Origin: Zhengitettix transpicula
Taxonomy: Eukaryota > Arthropoda > Insecta > Orthoptera > Tetrigidae
DNA length: 64,000 bases
Assembly: GCA_037074705.1 (NCBI GenBank)
Contig: CM073591.1
Span: 132,501,032 to 132,565,031, forward strand
Direction of reading: 5' to 3'
Below the pieces are notes generated by a model. It searched no databases. It was not told the origin of the DNA and worked only from the letters and a program-made list of their open reading frames with translations. Positions 1 through 12,310 of the stretch are shown in pieces. A program made the position numbers and the translations under genes. Numbering within the stretch: the stretch's first letter is position 1; each line of letters starts with the position of its first letter.

Positions 1-656
1 GACATACACCAATAAACAGAACTAACAAAAACAGTAGCCGACGCGCAGATAACCGACAGCAGGAAACCCCAACCTTGTCCATCACAAGCAAACCACTCTC
101 TCACACCTGATAGTTTAAGCACTTTAACGTTACAAAGTCAACCGTTTCTTTTACACTTTTTACACAGAAAGAAATTAATAGAACTGAATTCAGGTGAAAG
201 TCTCGCCGTTTTCTCAGCGTCTGTAATTTGGATTAGTGCGCAGTCAGGGTCGTAAACACAGTCGGTCAAACTAAATGGGAAATACATTTGAGGATTTCGA
301 AGATACAACATAACCGTAAATAAATTCAACCACTCTCTTTCGTTTCATGGCTCAACCGTTTGAATTAGGGGAACTATCTAGTGAATGAACTCCCTCCCCT
401 GCTAGGGATTGAAAATTGCTTAAATAAACAGGAATATTAAGAAAAGTGGAGCAATTTCACTCTTCCATGAGATCTGAAATACTTCCATTTGATTCCTAAA
501 GATGGTATCTTGTCAATGTGTTTTTTATTACTGGTCCATTCCCGAAGAAGCAATTGAGAAATCAACATTTGGTTCCCAATCACAGTCATAACCTAGTCTA
601 AAGTTAAGTTCTATTTAATTGCAGCTATGATCCTAATTTTAGAGAACTTTATATTA
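1..656. other. AT-rich non-coding DNA, nothing recognised
   Basis: No coding potential, structural RNA or repeat was recognised here. The one open frame (138-329, minus) has no family resemblance. Probably intronic, if the Vein-like gene extends this far. Confidence 0.5.
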
Positions 657-1405
657 CTACTCGGTGAATGCCCGGAGTTGCCCGTGCAGTTATTTATATA
701 AACCCGAAAAACTATTTCATTCCATATTAATATTTAGACAAGAAGTGATTTAACCTAAATCTAACTCTTCCTAGTTCCGTTCATACTTTCTACCGATAGT
801 CCATTAATTGAACAGCTACAAAATACATGGAATTTTATTGCATCAATGCTAAAAAACATTCCTCCGGATTTATTCTTAAATATACTCCTTGAGTATTGCA
901 GGATATAATTGTTCCTCCGTCTTCAGACATTACGAAAGATTAAACTGATGAAATTCTTTGCTATATTCACAATATAAACAAATGGTCGTGATATTGGAGT
1001 CACTAATATGGCGAGGAAATTAACTTACACTTGCCGCAAGGATCAATTATTAATGTTTTTTATTATCATTCGATGAACTTTTTATTCAATGAAAATATTG
1101 CTGCTTTATTTAATTACGTAAATAGGAACTCTTTCCTTTGTTCGTCGCGTAGTAACGTCACTATCTCTCTCTCTATCTCGCGTGACGTCACGGTCTCTTG
1201 CCGCGCAGTAATTTAACGCAAAATGATCACATTTTTAAATTATATTTTTTTCCACCTACATGCTAGGGGTTTCACATCCCCACAATAACGTTTCTCGAGT
1301 TTTTAAGAATGAGTGTATCAAGATTTGTTGAAATCTGTCCACGCGTTTAAATCTGTATATAAATTAACGTAAATACAAACATACATCCATGTTTATTATA
1401 TAGAT
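657..1405 (-). mobile_element. Helitron-type non-autonomous element
   Basis: Read on the minus strand, the unit starts with TC at 1405 (TCTATATAATAAACATGG, then a GTATGTTTGT-type run). It ends at about 657 with a GC-rich imperfect hairpin (CACGGGCAACTCCGGGC) followed a few bases later by GTAGT, close to the CTRR-T end of Helitrons. The same start and hairpin recur at 22116-22785 and, on the plus strand, at 41796-42989. There is no Rep/helicase coding sequence, so it is a non-autonomous copy. Helitrons make no target duplication, and none is evident. Confidence 0.5.
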
Positions 1406-4400
1406 TTTCATATAATTTTGTAAGTAAAGTGTTTTTAGTAGACATTTTCTGGAGGACTGATCTATCATTCACTGGATTTTGTTAATTCAACGGGTATTTT
1501 CTACATTTCGTACTTATTTTTTTAAAATAAATTTCTACCGAATCTTCCAAATCATGAAAAAATTTGGAACCTAAGAAAACACCAAGCGATACAAAATTAA
1601 TTTACAACAAATGTGGTATTGAGGACGAACAAACTAATTCCGTAAACGAAAATCTGAGAACCTGATTGCAAATAATTCATTCACTGGAGTGTTCACCCGT
1701 AATAGTCATTAATACTTCGTAGGTTATCGGAGGAACTGATGAGAAAGCGTCAATTTAGACTTACTGTGGCTGTGGACCAGATTGCAGCATTTTTCTGGGC
1801 TGTTAGGGAGGAACCAGATGAACCCAAATACGAGACTTGTTTATACATGGGTACGAAAATATTTAATGCTAAATTATAGAACTATCCTGCTTGTGCGAGA
1901 AACGTAAACGTTGACTTACATGAGCTCTAGACAGATGTCAAATTTTATTCTCTGTTCCTTAAGGTATATAAGAAAATATTTATTAACTCAATATATAACC
2001 CGAGTTGCTAGAAATTATAGTAAATCCCAACGTAAAAATATTTTTTAATTGTTTAAGCTATTTTTGAACCTGGTAGCTAAACAATTTATTTAATGATAGT
2101 GATCACTTTCAGATGAAAATTCTGGAGGTTTATTGGGTGAATCTAATATATTTATGCATCAAATATTACCATAAATCCCTCATTTTAATGTACTTCAGGG
2201 CATCTTATGGTTTTACAGCTATCGCTGCACATGACCAGTACCGAGGGTCTCAGCAGATCGCGCTGTTCGTGCCTGTAGATTCGCTAGTCTCGAATTGGTA
2301 TATGTATTTAGATCCCCCGCTTGTATGTGAAGCAATACGTATTGAAATAATCAGAATTTCTTGTTGATATCAGCCAGCATATGAAATGTCAGTCGAGATG
2401 GCGGAACTTCCTTCTATCGAAAAGTCCCCAAATATGAACAGGTTTGGACATGTGCAGAGAAGAACAGTTCAAGGCTGACACGTGAGATTGACACGCAAGA
2501 CGAAGCCAGTCCATCTTTCCGGACTGTTGGAATTCTCGCCAATCTTCTCGACAAATAAAATCGCAGCATCCAGAGGAATCCCGAATGTTTTTCTTTTCGT
2601 TGAGCGCGAATTCAATTCGTCAAATGACGAAGTTTTCTATGTGAAAAACGGTTACACGTTTACACATGACAGGTTGTGTATAGGATAAACAACATTCTCC
2701 AACCGATTGGCGTTCCAGAATGTCACATGAGCCAGTAATGTGGCAGGAGCACTCTCCCTCCAGACTCACTAATTCCGCGCCAAAATCAACGTTTTTCCTT
2801 CTCTAAGTCAGTTACGTTAAATGTACTTATTTTCTTTCCACGACAATCTTGAAAGGTTTGCTCTCATACTGGAATATGATCTCACTAGGTCAAGGAGACG
2901 TTAGGCAAATAGCAATTTATTAACATAATACAAAAACGTAAACAGCAACGCTGCCCCATATTAAACCACACCTATCAATCCATTTTTCCTTATGGAATGC
3001 TAGAATTTTAACGGATTCATGGAATTTAGATCGTAGTATTGGAGGACAGAGAAACAATATTTGCACACATTTTCGGTTCCATGATTTCTGTTACCACATG
3101 TTCACTATACGGATGTTGTAGTATTCTGAAATACTTCAGTGATACCAATCTCACTTGCATTACCGAAAATTCAAAACCTCAATCAGAACGTTCTTTATAA
3201 TGTTTATCACTTTCGACATCTACTAGTTGTTAGTCGTTAAATAAATCAAGATGACTAGTTAAATAAAAGTGTAAATACGATAGTCAAGAAAATCAGGATA
3301 GAATACATTGAAAATATTAAGTGAACCAGATGAGTACTGGTACCCAAACACCATTTTATAATGAAGACTCTTGAACGAATGAGTGAATCTGGATGGTCGG
3401 ACAATCGTGCGCGTTCTTCATGCAATATCAATTGATGCGTCTTTAATCTTGTAATAATCCTCCTAGTTCTCCAGTTCTTCGTCATAAATTGACAATATAA
3501 AAACCGCATGAATGCCTGTTGGTATTTCATTCTTATTTTCAGTACTTATTTGCCGTGCGATAAATTTATATGAATATAGACTACAGTCTGTTAATAATTT
3601 TTTTTTCGTTTGCATAAGAAACGCAGCAAGTTGATTTCCCATCACAGTGTGTCCCGTATCCTGACACTAAAAATTTAAGATTCGCATACACTTTGGAATG
3701 ATTATTTTCTCAAAGAAATAGTTTCCAAGCTGTTATGGCAAAGAATGCATTTTGCATTCAACAGGCAAATAAAACTAGTGTCCGTGGGATGAGATCCTAT
3801 TATTTGCGTTAGTATTATTATTTTTTCAGACAGTTTCAGACCAATTGTCCTCTTTATATCCAATGTAAATACACCTTGGGGACCAAAAAAATGAAATTAA
3901 GTTAGTCTCGATCGAGCCATACCACAGTATAATCATTCTCAGGTATTTAAAATATGATGTACTTGAGTACGTAAATGTAAGGAATATTTACAATGACCTT
4001 TGCTCTCGTAATAACAGCTACTACATTGAGATTAGGATACCAGTTAAACTCATTCAATACTTATCTGTAAGCGTCATCTAATTGGAATTGCCGTTCGGCT
4101 GTTGTGTTTTCTTTAAACAAGTGGCACGTCTGAGTTTCTAGAAATATCAATATTTAATGAAAACTGCATACAAAATAAAAATAACAGTTCATCACTAATC
4201 CGAGCTCGCAGTTTGAAAAAATTCATCTATTTGAAATTATTCACATACATATCGCACACGTAATACAGCGATGAATTGTGATAATAATAAATAGGTCCTT
4301 AATGCAGACAAACTCTATTTTGAGAAACAAATAATAGGGCTAAGAAAATTTAAAAGTTCTGGACGTTTCAACACGGATTGACGCCTTGACCCGAAGATTG

Positions 4401-5339
4401 GAAATTAAACGAAGAAACTAAACGGCCAAAGAACTTAAAACATTAACTGACGTATTTTTCGCATCATTCTTACTCTTAACATAATTAGGGTAATTTTTTA
4501 TATTCAAAATTTCATAAATTAATCTTTTACATTTTGTGTTTCTCTGCATAAAATTGAAGCGTTGTCAATCACGATACAACCAAAGGTATTCTTTGATTAA
4601 ACTGATTTTTTAACGATTACGTAGTTACATTATTAGACTATGTTGTCATACATACATAGTCATAAACTTTTTAAAATGAAAGAAAAACTGTCCACACCAA
4701 TTCACAATTAACAATTCATTATCAAGGTAAAGTTCAACATGCGTGTTTGGGAGATTTGGTAGTAGATAACGGGGCGTATTGCATAAGATTGACAAATCTT
4801 CTTTCCGAACGAGTTTATCTGAAGCGTGCGAGGAGGCGGCGCCGTTTTGGATTTCACTCCTCTGTTCTGACCGTGATGCTTCCCCATACTCATTCTGGAA
4901 GTTAAAAGACACAGTTTATTCATCTATTAGGCAGAAACCTCATGTGAAAATTCTCACTGTAATTACGTTCTCCTAGGTAATTAATTAAGGTCAGACAATA
5001 GTGTTATATGTATTAATGACAGTTTGTATTGCCAAGTTTAAACGTGTGATAATTAATGACAAATATTTCAATGAAAACCATATAGTCTCTTAGAAAATAA
5101 GTGTTATATGTGTCTTGATCATTCACGTGAATATAATCGCAGATTCGAAAGTTTTTTTTCCATCACAGCAATTTTAATCGCATTCCACATCTATAGTAAT
5201 AATTAATATTAGCGAGTCCATTTATGTGATTTAAATCTTGGAGTTCACACAAAACATTAAAACGATTAATGAAGCGACACAGTGTCAAATAACTAACGTA
5301 TCTCCAATCTACGAAAATCAGATAAGAGGTTTTATTGAT
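1406..5339. other. Non-coding DNA, nothing recognised
   Basis: About 3.9 kb without a recognisable gene or repeat. The open frames at 2113-2367, 2482-2688, 3255-3530 and 4646-4976 are short, overlap on both strands and match no family I know. A slightly GC-richer patch at 4770-4900 is open on both strands but has no supporting splice or domain signal. Confidence 0.45.
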
Positions 5340-5710
5340 TGATTTTTGCTACTGTGAGACATTAATTGATTTGAATTAAATAATAAAAATATCAAAAGTT
5401 TATTCAGTCCAATTTTTATATTCAAATTTCAAACACCACGTTTCGTTCCTGATTGGGACACCTTCAGGTGTAAACATGTTTAAAATTCTGAAAAAAAAAG
5501 TTGGCAGTAATTTAAACGTGCGGGTTGCCCACAACGTTGCGGCCGTCAATGTTTTAGAAATTGATGTCAGCTTAATTTTTTTTATAATTGTAACATGTAT
5601 ACACCTGAAGGGGTCTCAGTCAGGGACAAAACCTCGTATTTAAAATTTGGATATTAAACATTTTTCTGAAAAAAAAAATTGTTATTTTTATTATTTAATT
5701 TAAAAATGAA
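5340..5710. repeat. Palindromic repeat with hammerhead-like arms
   Basis: Two inverted arms flank a ~110-bp centre. The left arm contains, on the minus strand, CTGAAGG ... GAAACGTGGTGT (5438-5470). The right arm has, on the plus strand, ACACCTGAAGG ... AAAACCTCGT (5600-5637). Outside these the AT-rich arms still pair (for example 5375-5430 against 5640-5700). Sequence to the right of the palindrome matches the flank of the 19320-19640 copy (AATGAAGTC near 5706 and 19651), so both belong to one family. The ribozyme-like cores are decayed: the cleavage triplet is GTG on the left and the GAAA is AAAA on the right. Confidence 0.55.
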
Positions 5711-7041
5711 GTCCGATAGTTGTAATTATATAATTTATTTGCAATACGTTCCCATTTTTAGCAATATATTTTTCTCAGCGTGATTTGGTGGGAGGGAGGC
5801 AATTGGCATGACATGACATATAATATAATGTTATGTGAATTTATGCTGAGAAAGCCGTGCTCGATGCTGTCGTCTGTGAGTTGCTTTATCTTCTGGGCCT
5901 GTCCCACGTCTGATCCGCCAAAGTATTCTCGTTGTTTGAACTACTTATTTATTCACTCATTATTGCGTGGATATCAATTTTCCTTTACTGACCAATATCA
6001 AACGACTTTCATGCGGAAAATAAAGAATGAGGAAGCCATTGTTGGTTCCGCATCTAAACCTACTACAAAACGTTCGTAATTACATAAAAACGCAAGAATT
6101 TCAAGCTATCCCCATTGCGTACCAGACCCCAACTCTTTTGATACGAATGTGAAGACTTGGAGCGATACATTTTGTTTTTGTTATTACAAAAAGTTGTTCA
6201 CAGTTACATGCTGCCTTAATAACATTTGAGCTCCACACACACCAACTGAAATCTGTATTTCGTTGTATAAATTACTTGAAATTTTTGACATACAAAATTC
6301 GCCATTCTTTTTGTCATCAATTACATCTTTTAACCTCCATTCAATGATTAAAATGCCACATATAATAAACAGAAATTTTCATAGTCATCTGTAAAGATTC
6401 AAAAGACAGAGAAACATCAATTTTTCTCTTTACAACTTTCAAAAACCATTCAAAACCAGTCAAAATGAGATTTACATCATTAACCCCAACCATCGCAGAC
6501 CAAAGTAACAGAGATTATCAGGAACAGTCATGAATTAGTGCCCCACTGTAGACAACGCAGTAGATTCATTTTTATATTAATTGTTTTTTATTGATAATAT
6601 AGAAATTTAATTTTGCATAATATTTTATCTGAGCAGGTAAATTCAATAATTAAAACATTCCTTTAGTATTATAAATTTTGAAACGAAAGTATAATCCACC
6701 TGTTTTTAAATTACATATAAATTATAAATATTATTTATGATTATACATAAATGTAATTTTTTATAATCCTATAAAAACATTTGAAACGAATTTATAAATA
6801 ATCACAGGCATGAATTTATTTGTGTTTTGAAATCTGGAAGATTTTTTCCCAATTTTCCTTTTGAAATGGAAAGCTATACCTAGGTAATAAAAATAAAATG
6901 ATTATTCGTATTTATTTTAAACTTATCTCACGCCGAAAAAATTAATCCGCGTCTAAACATCCGAAACTATATCATTTTCATAGGTATTTTTTTATCATTT
7001 TAAAGTTGGTCTGTATGAAGTTCGTATTTTTTTAACAGACG
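5711..7041. other. AT-rich non-coding DNA, nothing recognised
   Basis: It contains a 99-codon open frame at 5780-6079 (plus) with no recognisable domain and no family resemblance. AT-rich low-complexity stretches occupy 6560-6800. Confidence 0.4.
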
Positions 7042-7113
7042 TCAATTTCTATGTTATATTAAATTTATCATTTTACTTAAATAATAATGTGTCTGTCAAA
7101 TCCATTATTATAC
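7042..7113. repeat. Direct repeat, copy 1 (partner 7898-7970)
   Basis: A block beginning AATTTCTATGTTATATTAAA and ending near CCATTATTATAC is repeated at 7898-7970 with about 80 percent identity by eye. It lies 856 bp upstream of the partner in the same orientation. The pair brackets the tRNA-like SINE piece at 7781-7880. Confidence 0.6.
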
Positions 7114-7780
7114 CTAGAATAAAGCCGTCATCGTCAGGTCACTATTTAACTATATCGATTTTGGAGAACAGTTAATTCATCCATGCAGATTTAAGCGTTA
7201 TTGTGCTTCGTTCTCAAATGCACGGGAGATGACTATGTAACTCATCTTACTCCCATTAATACTTCGTATTTCCGATTTTTCTCGGCGGAGGAAACTTCAT
7301 TTTTTGAAATTACGTTTTACTCCACCGCAATCCTAGCGACTTTTGATAATTTCACGCCTATAGTTTCAAATTAATTGTAGATTCCAATAAAATTAATCAA
7401 ACTATCTTCCTCCCAAGTCTTCGCCTCATATTTTTTTCCTGCGGCGATACCTATAAAGCAGCCGAACCTTGTGCACATTGTTATACGTGCCATTAAAATG
7501 TATGAGTACATATTCCATAAAAGAATATCCAAATTCAGCCTAAAATATCGTGTCAGATCGGAAGCACACAAAACAAATTAGTTAACAATTTAATCTCAAG
7601 AATAAGGAAAGCTTAACTAAGCATCAGGTCTAAGGCCATGTTAAGTTATTTATTTTACGCATGAGGAAAAATGTCGACCTGTGATCAATTTACATGAAAT
7701 GGCCCTTCATAATCAGGTGCTTGAATGAGGTCATGAAGAAAAAGTGACTTTTAATTGTAGCTGAACCGAATTCAGGTCTA
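7114..7780. other. Non-coding DNA between direct repeats
   Basis: No gene recognised. A 66-codon minus-strand frame at 7371-7571 has no domain. The stretch could be the body of an old element whose ends are the 7042 and 7898 direct repeats, but no internal landmark supports this. Confidence 0.35.
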
Positions 7781-7885
7781 TGGAGGAATTTCGCACAGGA
7801 TCTGCAATCGACAGGGATAGTTTACTGGTTAGAGCGTCCTGGGTTCGTTTCCCGGTCCCGTCGACATTTTTCCTCATTATTATTA
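7781..7885 (+). mobile_element. tRNA-like SINE fragment, copy 1
   Basis: The stretch GGAATTTCGCAC, then TCGACAGGGATAG, then a GGTTAGAGCG A-box-like and GGGTTCGTTTCCCGG B-box-like segment resembles a tRNA-derived SINE head. The copy at 48040-48150 shares the leading segment (GGAATTTCGCAC, GGAT, TCGACAGGGGTAGCTCAG) and has a matching A box. Neither copy is likely to be a functional tRNA, because no aminoacyl acceptor stem can be formed. Confidence 0.45.
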
Positions 7886-7897
7886 TTTATTACACGT

Positions 7898-7970
7898 TAA
7901 TTTCTATGTTATATTAAATTAATAATTTTAATGAAATAATCATGTGAAATCCATTATTATACATATTAAT
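7898..7970. repeat. Direct repeat, copy 2 (partner 7042-7113)
   Basis: Second copy of the ~73-bp block described at 7042-7113. It follows directly after the tRNA-like SINE fragment. Confidence 0.6.
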
Positions 7971-8475
7971 TTAATGAACCTAGCAGAACAATTAAGACGT
8001 TTAAAAATATTTAAACCAACAGACTTGCCCGTAAGGTTCAACTAAAGTAGTATTATCATTAAAAATTGTGTATATAGTGTAATAATTAATTAAGTTAAGA
8101 ATAATAGGAGATATCTCGAGAATTTTCCCTGCCACTCAAAGTAAACAAACATAAAGCGAACTTATTGTCTGATTGTAGACAGATTGTTCAATAATTTATT
8201 TATTTATTAATAAATTAACAATCGGAATTATATAGTACATGTTCCATGAGTTAATGTGATGGAGTTAAAAATATTCCATTTGAAAGGTGCTCCAAGCAAT
8301 TACCAATAATTCAGTTTTAAAATCATTGTTGTTGTCTTCCGTTAGCTATTTCTACCAAGTGAATGACTGATTGAGTGTCTAACTATTGTTTATCGGTCCG
8401 GAATCCTGTATTATTCTTAATTAATTTTAAATTAATGAATATCTTTCGAGATAATATAAAATGAACTTTCCATTG
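7971..8475. other. AT-rich non-coding DNA, nothing recognised
   Basis: No gene or repeat family recognised in this 500-bp interval. Confidence 0.45.
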
Positions 8476-8796
8476 CCTAGCATCACCGAGGTTCCGGGCT
8501 CGAATCCCGGTATGAATGTTTATGGTCGTCCTGGTCACGAAAACTAGGTATAAGACTGTGGGAGAATCGATACTCTGACCAGGTGTCATTCCTAAATCCA
8601 AATGTGTCACGTAAGATGACAGTCTGGCAGCCGTTTCGGTAGGCCAAATCCGGAGGCTCTAGTTAACACTTGGCTTCAATCACACCCTACCGCATCCCCC
8701 CTTCAAATCCCTTCCTATGCTAGTAAAGGGGAGTTGCCACCACGTGGATTACCCTCATGTAGTCTGTTACTCTAAAAAAAAAGAGAATAGAATCGA
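8476..8796 (+). mobile_element. SINE with tRNA-like head and shared tail
   Basis: The unit is bounded by a near-perfect 12-bp target duplication, AACTTTCCATTG (8464-8475) and AACTTTCCACTG (8797-8808). It starts with a tRNA B-box-like segment (GGTTCCGGGCTCGAATCCCG) and ends in a run of A after TGTTACTCT. Its 3' ~150 bp (from about 8640) matches the 3' part of the larger retroposon at 49526-50054 and 57685-58237, but its 5' head does not. Two heads sharing one tail suggest both are mobilised by one LINE that recognises that tail. The A-box portion is missing, so the copy is 5' truncated. Confidence 0.7.
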
Positions 8797-8808
8797 AACT
8801 TTCCACTG

Positions 8809-9527
8809 AAACACAAACCAAATATAAATTATTTATTATTTATGTATCTTCTCGGCCACTTAGTTTTTAAAAATTTTCCAAGCCCTTTGACATTTCATCT
8901 ATATTATTCTACATATATCAATCTTTTCCCAATTTCTTGTTATCATCTCAGTTAAACTGCTTCGAGCTTTTTTAGAAGTTTTCGAATGATTTTAGGTTAC
9001 TTTTTCAGACAACCTAGAAATGTTTAGATCAAGACCGATTATAACCCTTTTTCCTGGTGTGGATCGGTATTTTCTAGTTGCGCTAAGTCAATGTTCGTGA
9101 TTTCTATGTTATTGATATTAAACTTTTCCTCCAAGTCTGAGTGGATCTTGCTAACTTATTTTGCAATAGTCAGAAAAATAAATTTTTAGGCGTAATAGAT
9201 TTTTTGCATTATTTCCTCTCGAATTTATTTTCGTTTAATTAAACGTTAAATTTTTCGACGCTCGCGTAATATAATTTTGTAAACACGTAAAAATAGTTTC
9301 GTTATTTTATTTTCCTGCGTTTGTGGCTGTTCTTCAGACCCTAGTTTTCAAAATTTCCCTCCATATCGAAACTACCTGTATTTCGTATTGGATCTTGTTC
9401 GTCAAAATGTATTTTGCTGATTTTATTTTATGTCCTCCTTCCGGAATAAAATTCCATACAAAATGAAGTTAAGAAATTTAAAACGAGAATCTAACTGTCC
9501 AAAGAATCACTTTAATTTTTTTTAATA
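8809..9527. other. AT-rich non-coding DNA, nothing recognised
   Basis: No coding potential or repeat family recognised in this interval. Confidence 0.45.
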
Positions 9528-9665
9528 ATAAGAAAGCTAGCCAAATACAGACAAAAGAAGTGATAATATGAATGCTACACAGGATTTCTCGTTCAGAAAA
9601 TATGTAAGATCTCTTACATTAATTTTCATCAGACGAAAATTTTTCATTTTAAATTTTTTAATGTT
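9528..9665 (-). repeat. Penelope-type terminal repeat fragment
   Basis: AATAAGAAAGCTAGCCAAAT, then ACAGACAAAA and GAAGTGATAATAT, matches the dispersed repeat at 11671, 30088, 40435 and 44450. On the minus strand there is a CTGATGA (within 9628-9642) followed by a perfect 8-bp stem, ATGTAAGA with TCTTACAT. A GAAA-type segment lies further on, with poor spacing for a hammerhead. Confidence 0.45.
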
Positions 9666-9849
9666 GAAATATATACAAATTAAAAGTTTAACAATATTAT
9701 AAGTTACCATTCCTATCAAGATTTTTTTCGTTGGGAGATATATTCACAAATTTCTGTGAATTTATGTTAAAAAGTTTTATCTGATACGAAGTCCTGACCG
9801 CTTTCGCGTGAAGTCTGTGAGCTGCTCTAGAAATATAAGCGCAACTAGA

Positions 9850-9881
<32 letters not shown>

Positions 9882-9900
9882 TATTATTATTATTATTATT
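9850..9900. repeat. (AT)n and (ATT)n microsatellite
   Basis: About 14 AT dinucleotides (9850-9877) are followed by ATT trinucleotides up to 9900, directly next to the LTR-like start TGTAACATG. Confidence 0.95.
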
Positions 9901-10171
9901 GTAACATGATTGGGTTACATTGTTGGTTGCTAGTTAATGTCGACGTCTGTTGGTCGCGCGACAGCATTGTTGAACTAAGGCGCCGGCTGAGATGGGACAA
10001 TGAAGACGCAGTTCCAAGCTGGACTCGACGAAGGATGGAGCTGAGCCTCCGAGGGCTGAACAGAAAAAACTTTAACAAACCATGCCCTGACGACAATTTA
10101 TTGCTCATGCTCGACAAATAAAATAATTAATTATGAAAAAGTTGTTTTGGTGATTTTCTCCTAAATATTAC
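9900..10171 (+). mobile_element. Partial LTR with adjoining primer-binding site
   Basis: The segment starts TGTAACATGATTGGG, contains a poly(A) signal (AATAAAATAA near 10117) and runs to ATATTAC at 10171. It is followed at once by TTGGCGCCCAAATAG, the form taken by LTR-retrotransposon primer-binding sites. The 71-codon frame here (9906-10121) and its antisense partner are therefore LTR sequence and not genes. No gag or pol follows, so only the left end of an element remains. Confidence 0.5.
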
Positions 10172-11670
10172 TTGGCGCCCAAATAGAAATCATCGAAAAA
10201 AGCAAGGGGGGTAGCGGCGTTGAAGACCCTCTCGTCGTAGACGCAGCTTGGAAAAATACTAGAATGTAATAACTTCGCTCACCCTAACAATAGAGGCCGT
10301 AGTCAACAGAAATGTTGAAGATACCTCAACCATGTTATTTGTTTACCCTATCAAGAAAGATAAATGTCCGTGGTGCTTGGTGAAGGCACCGATGGTTATG
10401 CCCAACGTGCAATATTATTGTACAATATTATCGCGCAATAATATAATGAAGAAAAGGTGAGAAATATTTGGTAGTTTTTCTGTCACTATGCAGACTTAGC
10501 CCAGGTATGTTTCTTTCTTGACAAGACAAGCTATCCTGAGTTCGCTGATAGTTGCGCACCGTTGGTGATGCTCAATTCACCAGCATATTTCTTGCGGTAA
10601 GTGCAGCCATGAAGAAGATGCAGAACAGTGTGTGCTAAAAAGTGGATGGGGAATTTTTACATTATCTAATTATTTAATGAAGCCCTATTCCGGATATGAT
10701 CTCAATGAACAGCAAAGTAGTGGGGCTTAGGGCTTTTCGGAAATCGCGTTCGGGATACTGGCTTCCAGATTAAGGATTTTTCAAAAACCTATCCAGCTTT
10801 CCCCAAAGAAAGGCAGTAGAATTGTTTAAACGTGTTACTATCTCCATATACGGAATAAGCGAACGAATAACTGCATTCCTAGAGTATCCGTGGATGTAGA
10901 AGTTGAAGTAACTGGAATGATCTGGTGTTGGAGAAATGAGAGTGATATTTTATACGGATTAAGTTGTAACAGAGCCAGAAATAGCTCACTTTCGCCTAAA
11001 ACTGTGTAAGTATTGTGACTACTTTAGCGACTCATGATCGATTCCTTGGCAATATAAGAGTTGACAAAGTAGATACTAAGCCCCACATATCACAATGGAT
11101 TATAAAAATTACCATTATTTTATGTATTTCTCGGGGAAAAGAACAAGCAACATGGTTTTTGGTTGCCATCCTTATAATCTGGCTTGCATTGCCAGAGAGT
11201 AGGTAATGTTTGGTACAACTGATTGAAATAAAATTTTAAGCTAACTAGATAAAAATAGTTGAATTTATTAAAAACTTCTGTTCCTCTTCCTTTTTTTCCC
11301 AAATTAAACTTTTTTTTTAATGGGACATGATTTTTGTTCCTCTTCATACGTTATCTTTAATCACAGAAGTAAAAACTTTTACTAAAATGATAAAAGCAGT
11401 TTGAAAACTAGATCGAGTTTCTCCACGACTCGAGACCAACTGAACATTATGGCGCAAAAAAAATCCAGAGCCCTCATACGAGGAAGCGGTCCTACAATAA
11501 TATTGACGACTGCTCAATTTATCACAAAACTTTTTGAAATCACGCAATATTCTGAACTCCTACGACATTGCGCAATAAATCGCGCTCACACGGTCACGAC
11601 ATCTGGTTCGACTGCGTACATTTCGTAAAAAAACAAAATCATTTCGCATTATACCTATATCAATGACTTC
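10172..11670. other. LTR leader remnant, then unassigned DNA
   Basis: 10172-10330 continues from the primer-binding-like TGGCGCCC as leader-type, GC-richer sequence. Beyond 10330 nothing is recognisable. A small perfect palindrome (CAATATTATTG / CAATATTATCG type) lies near 10410-10440. The frames at 11015-11206 and 11344-11628 overlap on both strands and have no domain. Confidence 0.35.
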
Positions 11671-11898
11671 TTAATAAGATAAAATAGCCAAATGACAGAC
11701 AAAATGAAGTGATGACATAAATATCACTCAACTTTTCTGGGAACTTTGTTTCTTTCGTCAGGTGTTTAAAAAACACAACAGCCAGGAGTGACATAACCAC
11801 ACAATCCAGTTGACAAACTCAAAAGAGTAGCAAAACGCAACGACAGTGGGAAAGCAGAATTTGTTTTGTCTGTCATTTGGATATTTTGACTTATTATT
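11671..11898. repeat. Inverted pair of Penelope-type terminal repeats
   Basis: The left arm TTAATAAGATAAAATAGCCA (11671 on) pairs with the right arm ending ATTTTGACTTATTATTA (11861-11896). The motif GACAGACAAAA appears in one arm and its complement TTTTGTCTGTC in the other. On the minus strand the left arm has ACACCTGACGA, a GAAAC-AAA-GTTCC stem and then AGAAAAGTTGAG (about 11725-11770), a decayed hammerhead-like motif. The centre shares AAAACGCAACGACA and GTGGGAAA with the element at 44440-45205, which carries a GIY-YIG fragment. Confidence 0.55.
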
Positions 11899-12049
11899 AC
11901 ATTATAAAAAAGCAGACGTATTCCCGGTTTGAAAGTTACGCAATTCCAAAATTCATGATTTTGTTTCTGATAAATTACTTTAACACGCACTATGCTAATA
12001 TTTTAGTTATGTTAATGCAAAAACGAACAACAAATTTTATAAATATATA

Positions 12050-12310
12050 GACACGTTTCAGTGAGAAAAATATTAAATATAAAAAACAATATTAATTTCA
12101 CAGTGTTTCGTTTTCTTTTGGGACCTCATCAGTTGCAACTGCCAAGGCAGCAGAACCATGCATGTAAATTTTAAGCATGAATTATATAGAAAATTATTGA
12201 AAACTGTCCAACCTGAAGAGTTCCCAAGATAGGTCGAAACGTGAAATTAATATTTTTTTAAAAAATAAACATTATACTTTTCTGACTGAATGCCGTCTAT
12301 TGATTTATTT
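12050..12310. repeat. Palindromic repeat with hammerhead-like arms
   Basis: The arms pair across a ~70-bp centre. The left arm on the minus strand reads CTGATGAGGTCCC ... CGAAACAC (12104-12133). The right arm on the plus strand reads CTGAAGAGTTCCC ... TCGAAACGTG (12213-12243). The flank beyond the right arm (TTTTCTGACTGAATGCCGTC, then TTTATAATATTATA) is shared with the copies at 14780-15110 and 36780-38945. In both arms the base after the expected cleavage site is changed, so self-cleavage is unlikely for this copy. Confidence 0.55.

Noticed and set aside
2401..2560. Possible LINE tail (NRFGHVQRR-like translation)
   Set aside because: The similarity to a G-H-V-x-R LINE C-terminal motif is a handful of residues and does not extend in either direction.
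5780..6079. 99-codon plus-strand frame
   Set aside because: No domain, no homologous copy in the window and no splice context. Frames of this size are expected by chance in 64 kb when alternative starts are allowed.
7781..7885. Possible tRNA gene
   Set aside because: A- and B-box-like segments are present, but no 7-bp acceptor stem or anticodon arm can be drawn. A second diverged copy at 48040 shows it is a SINE.
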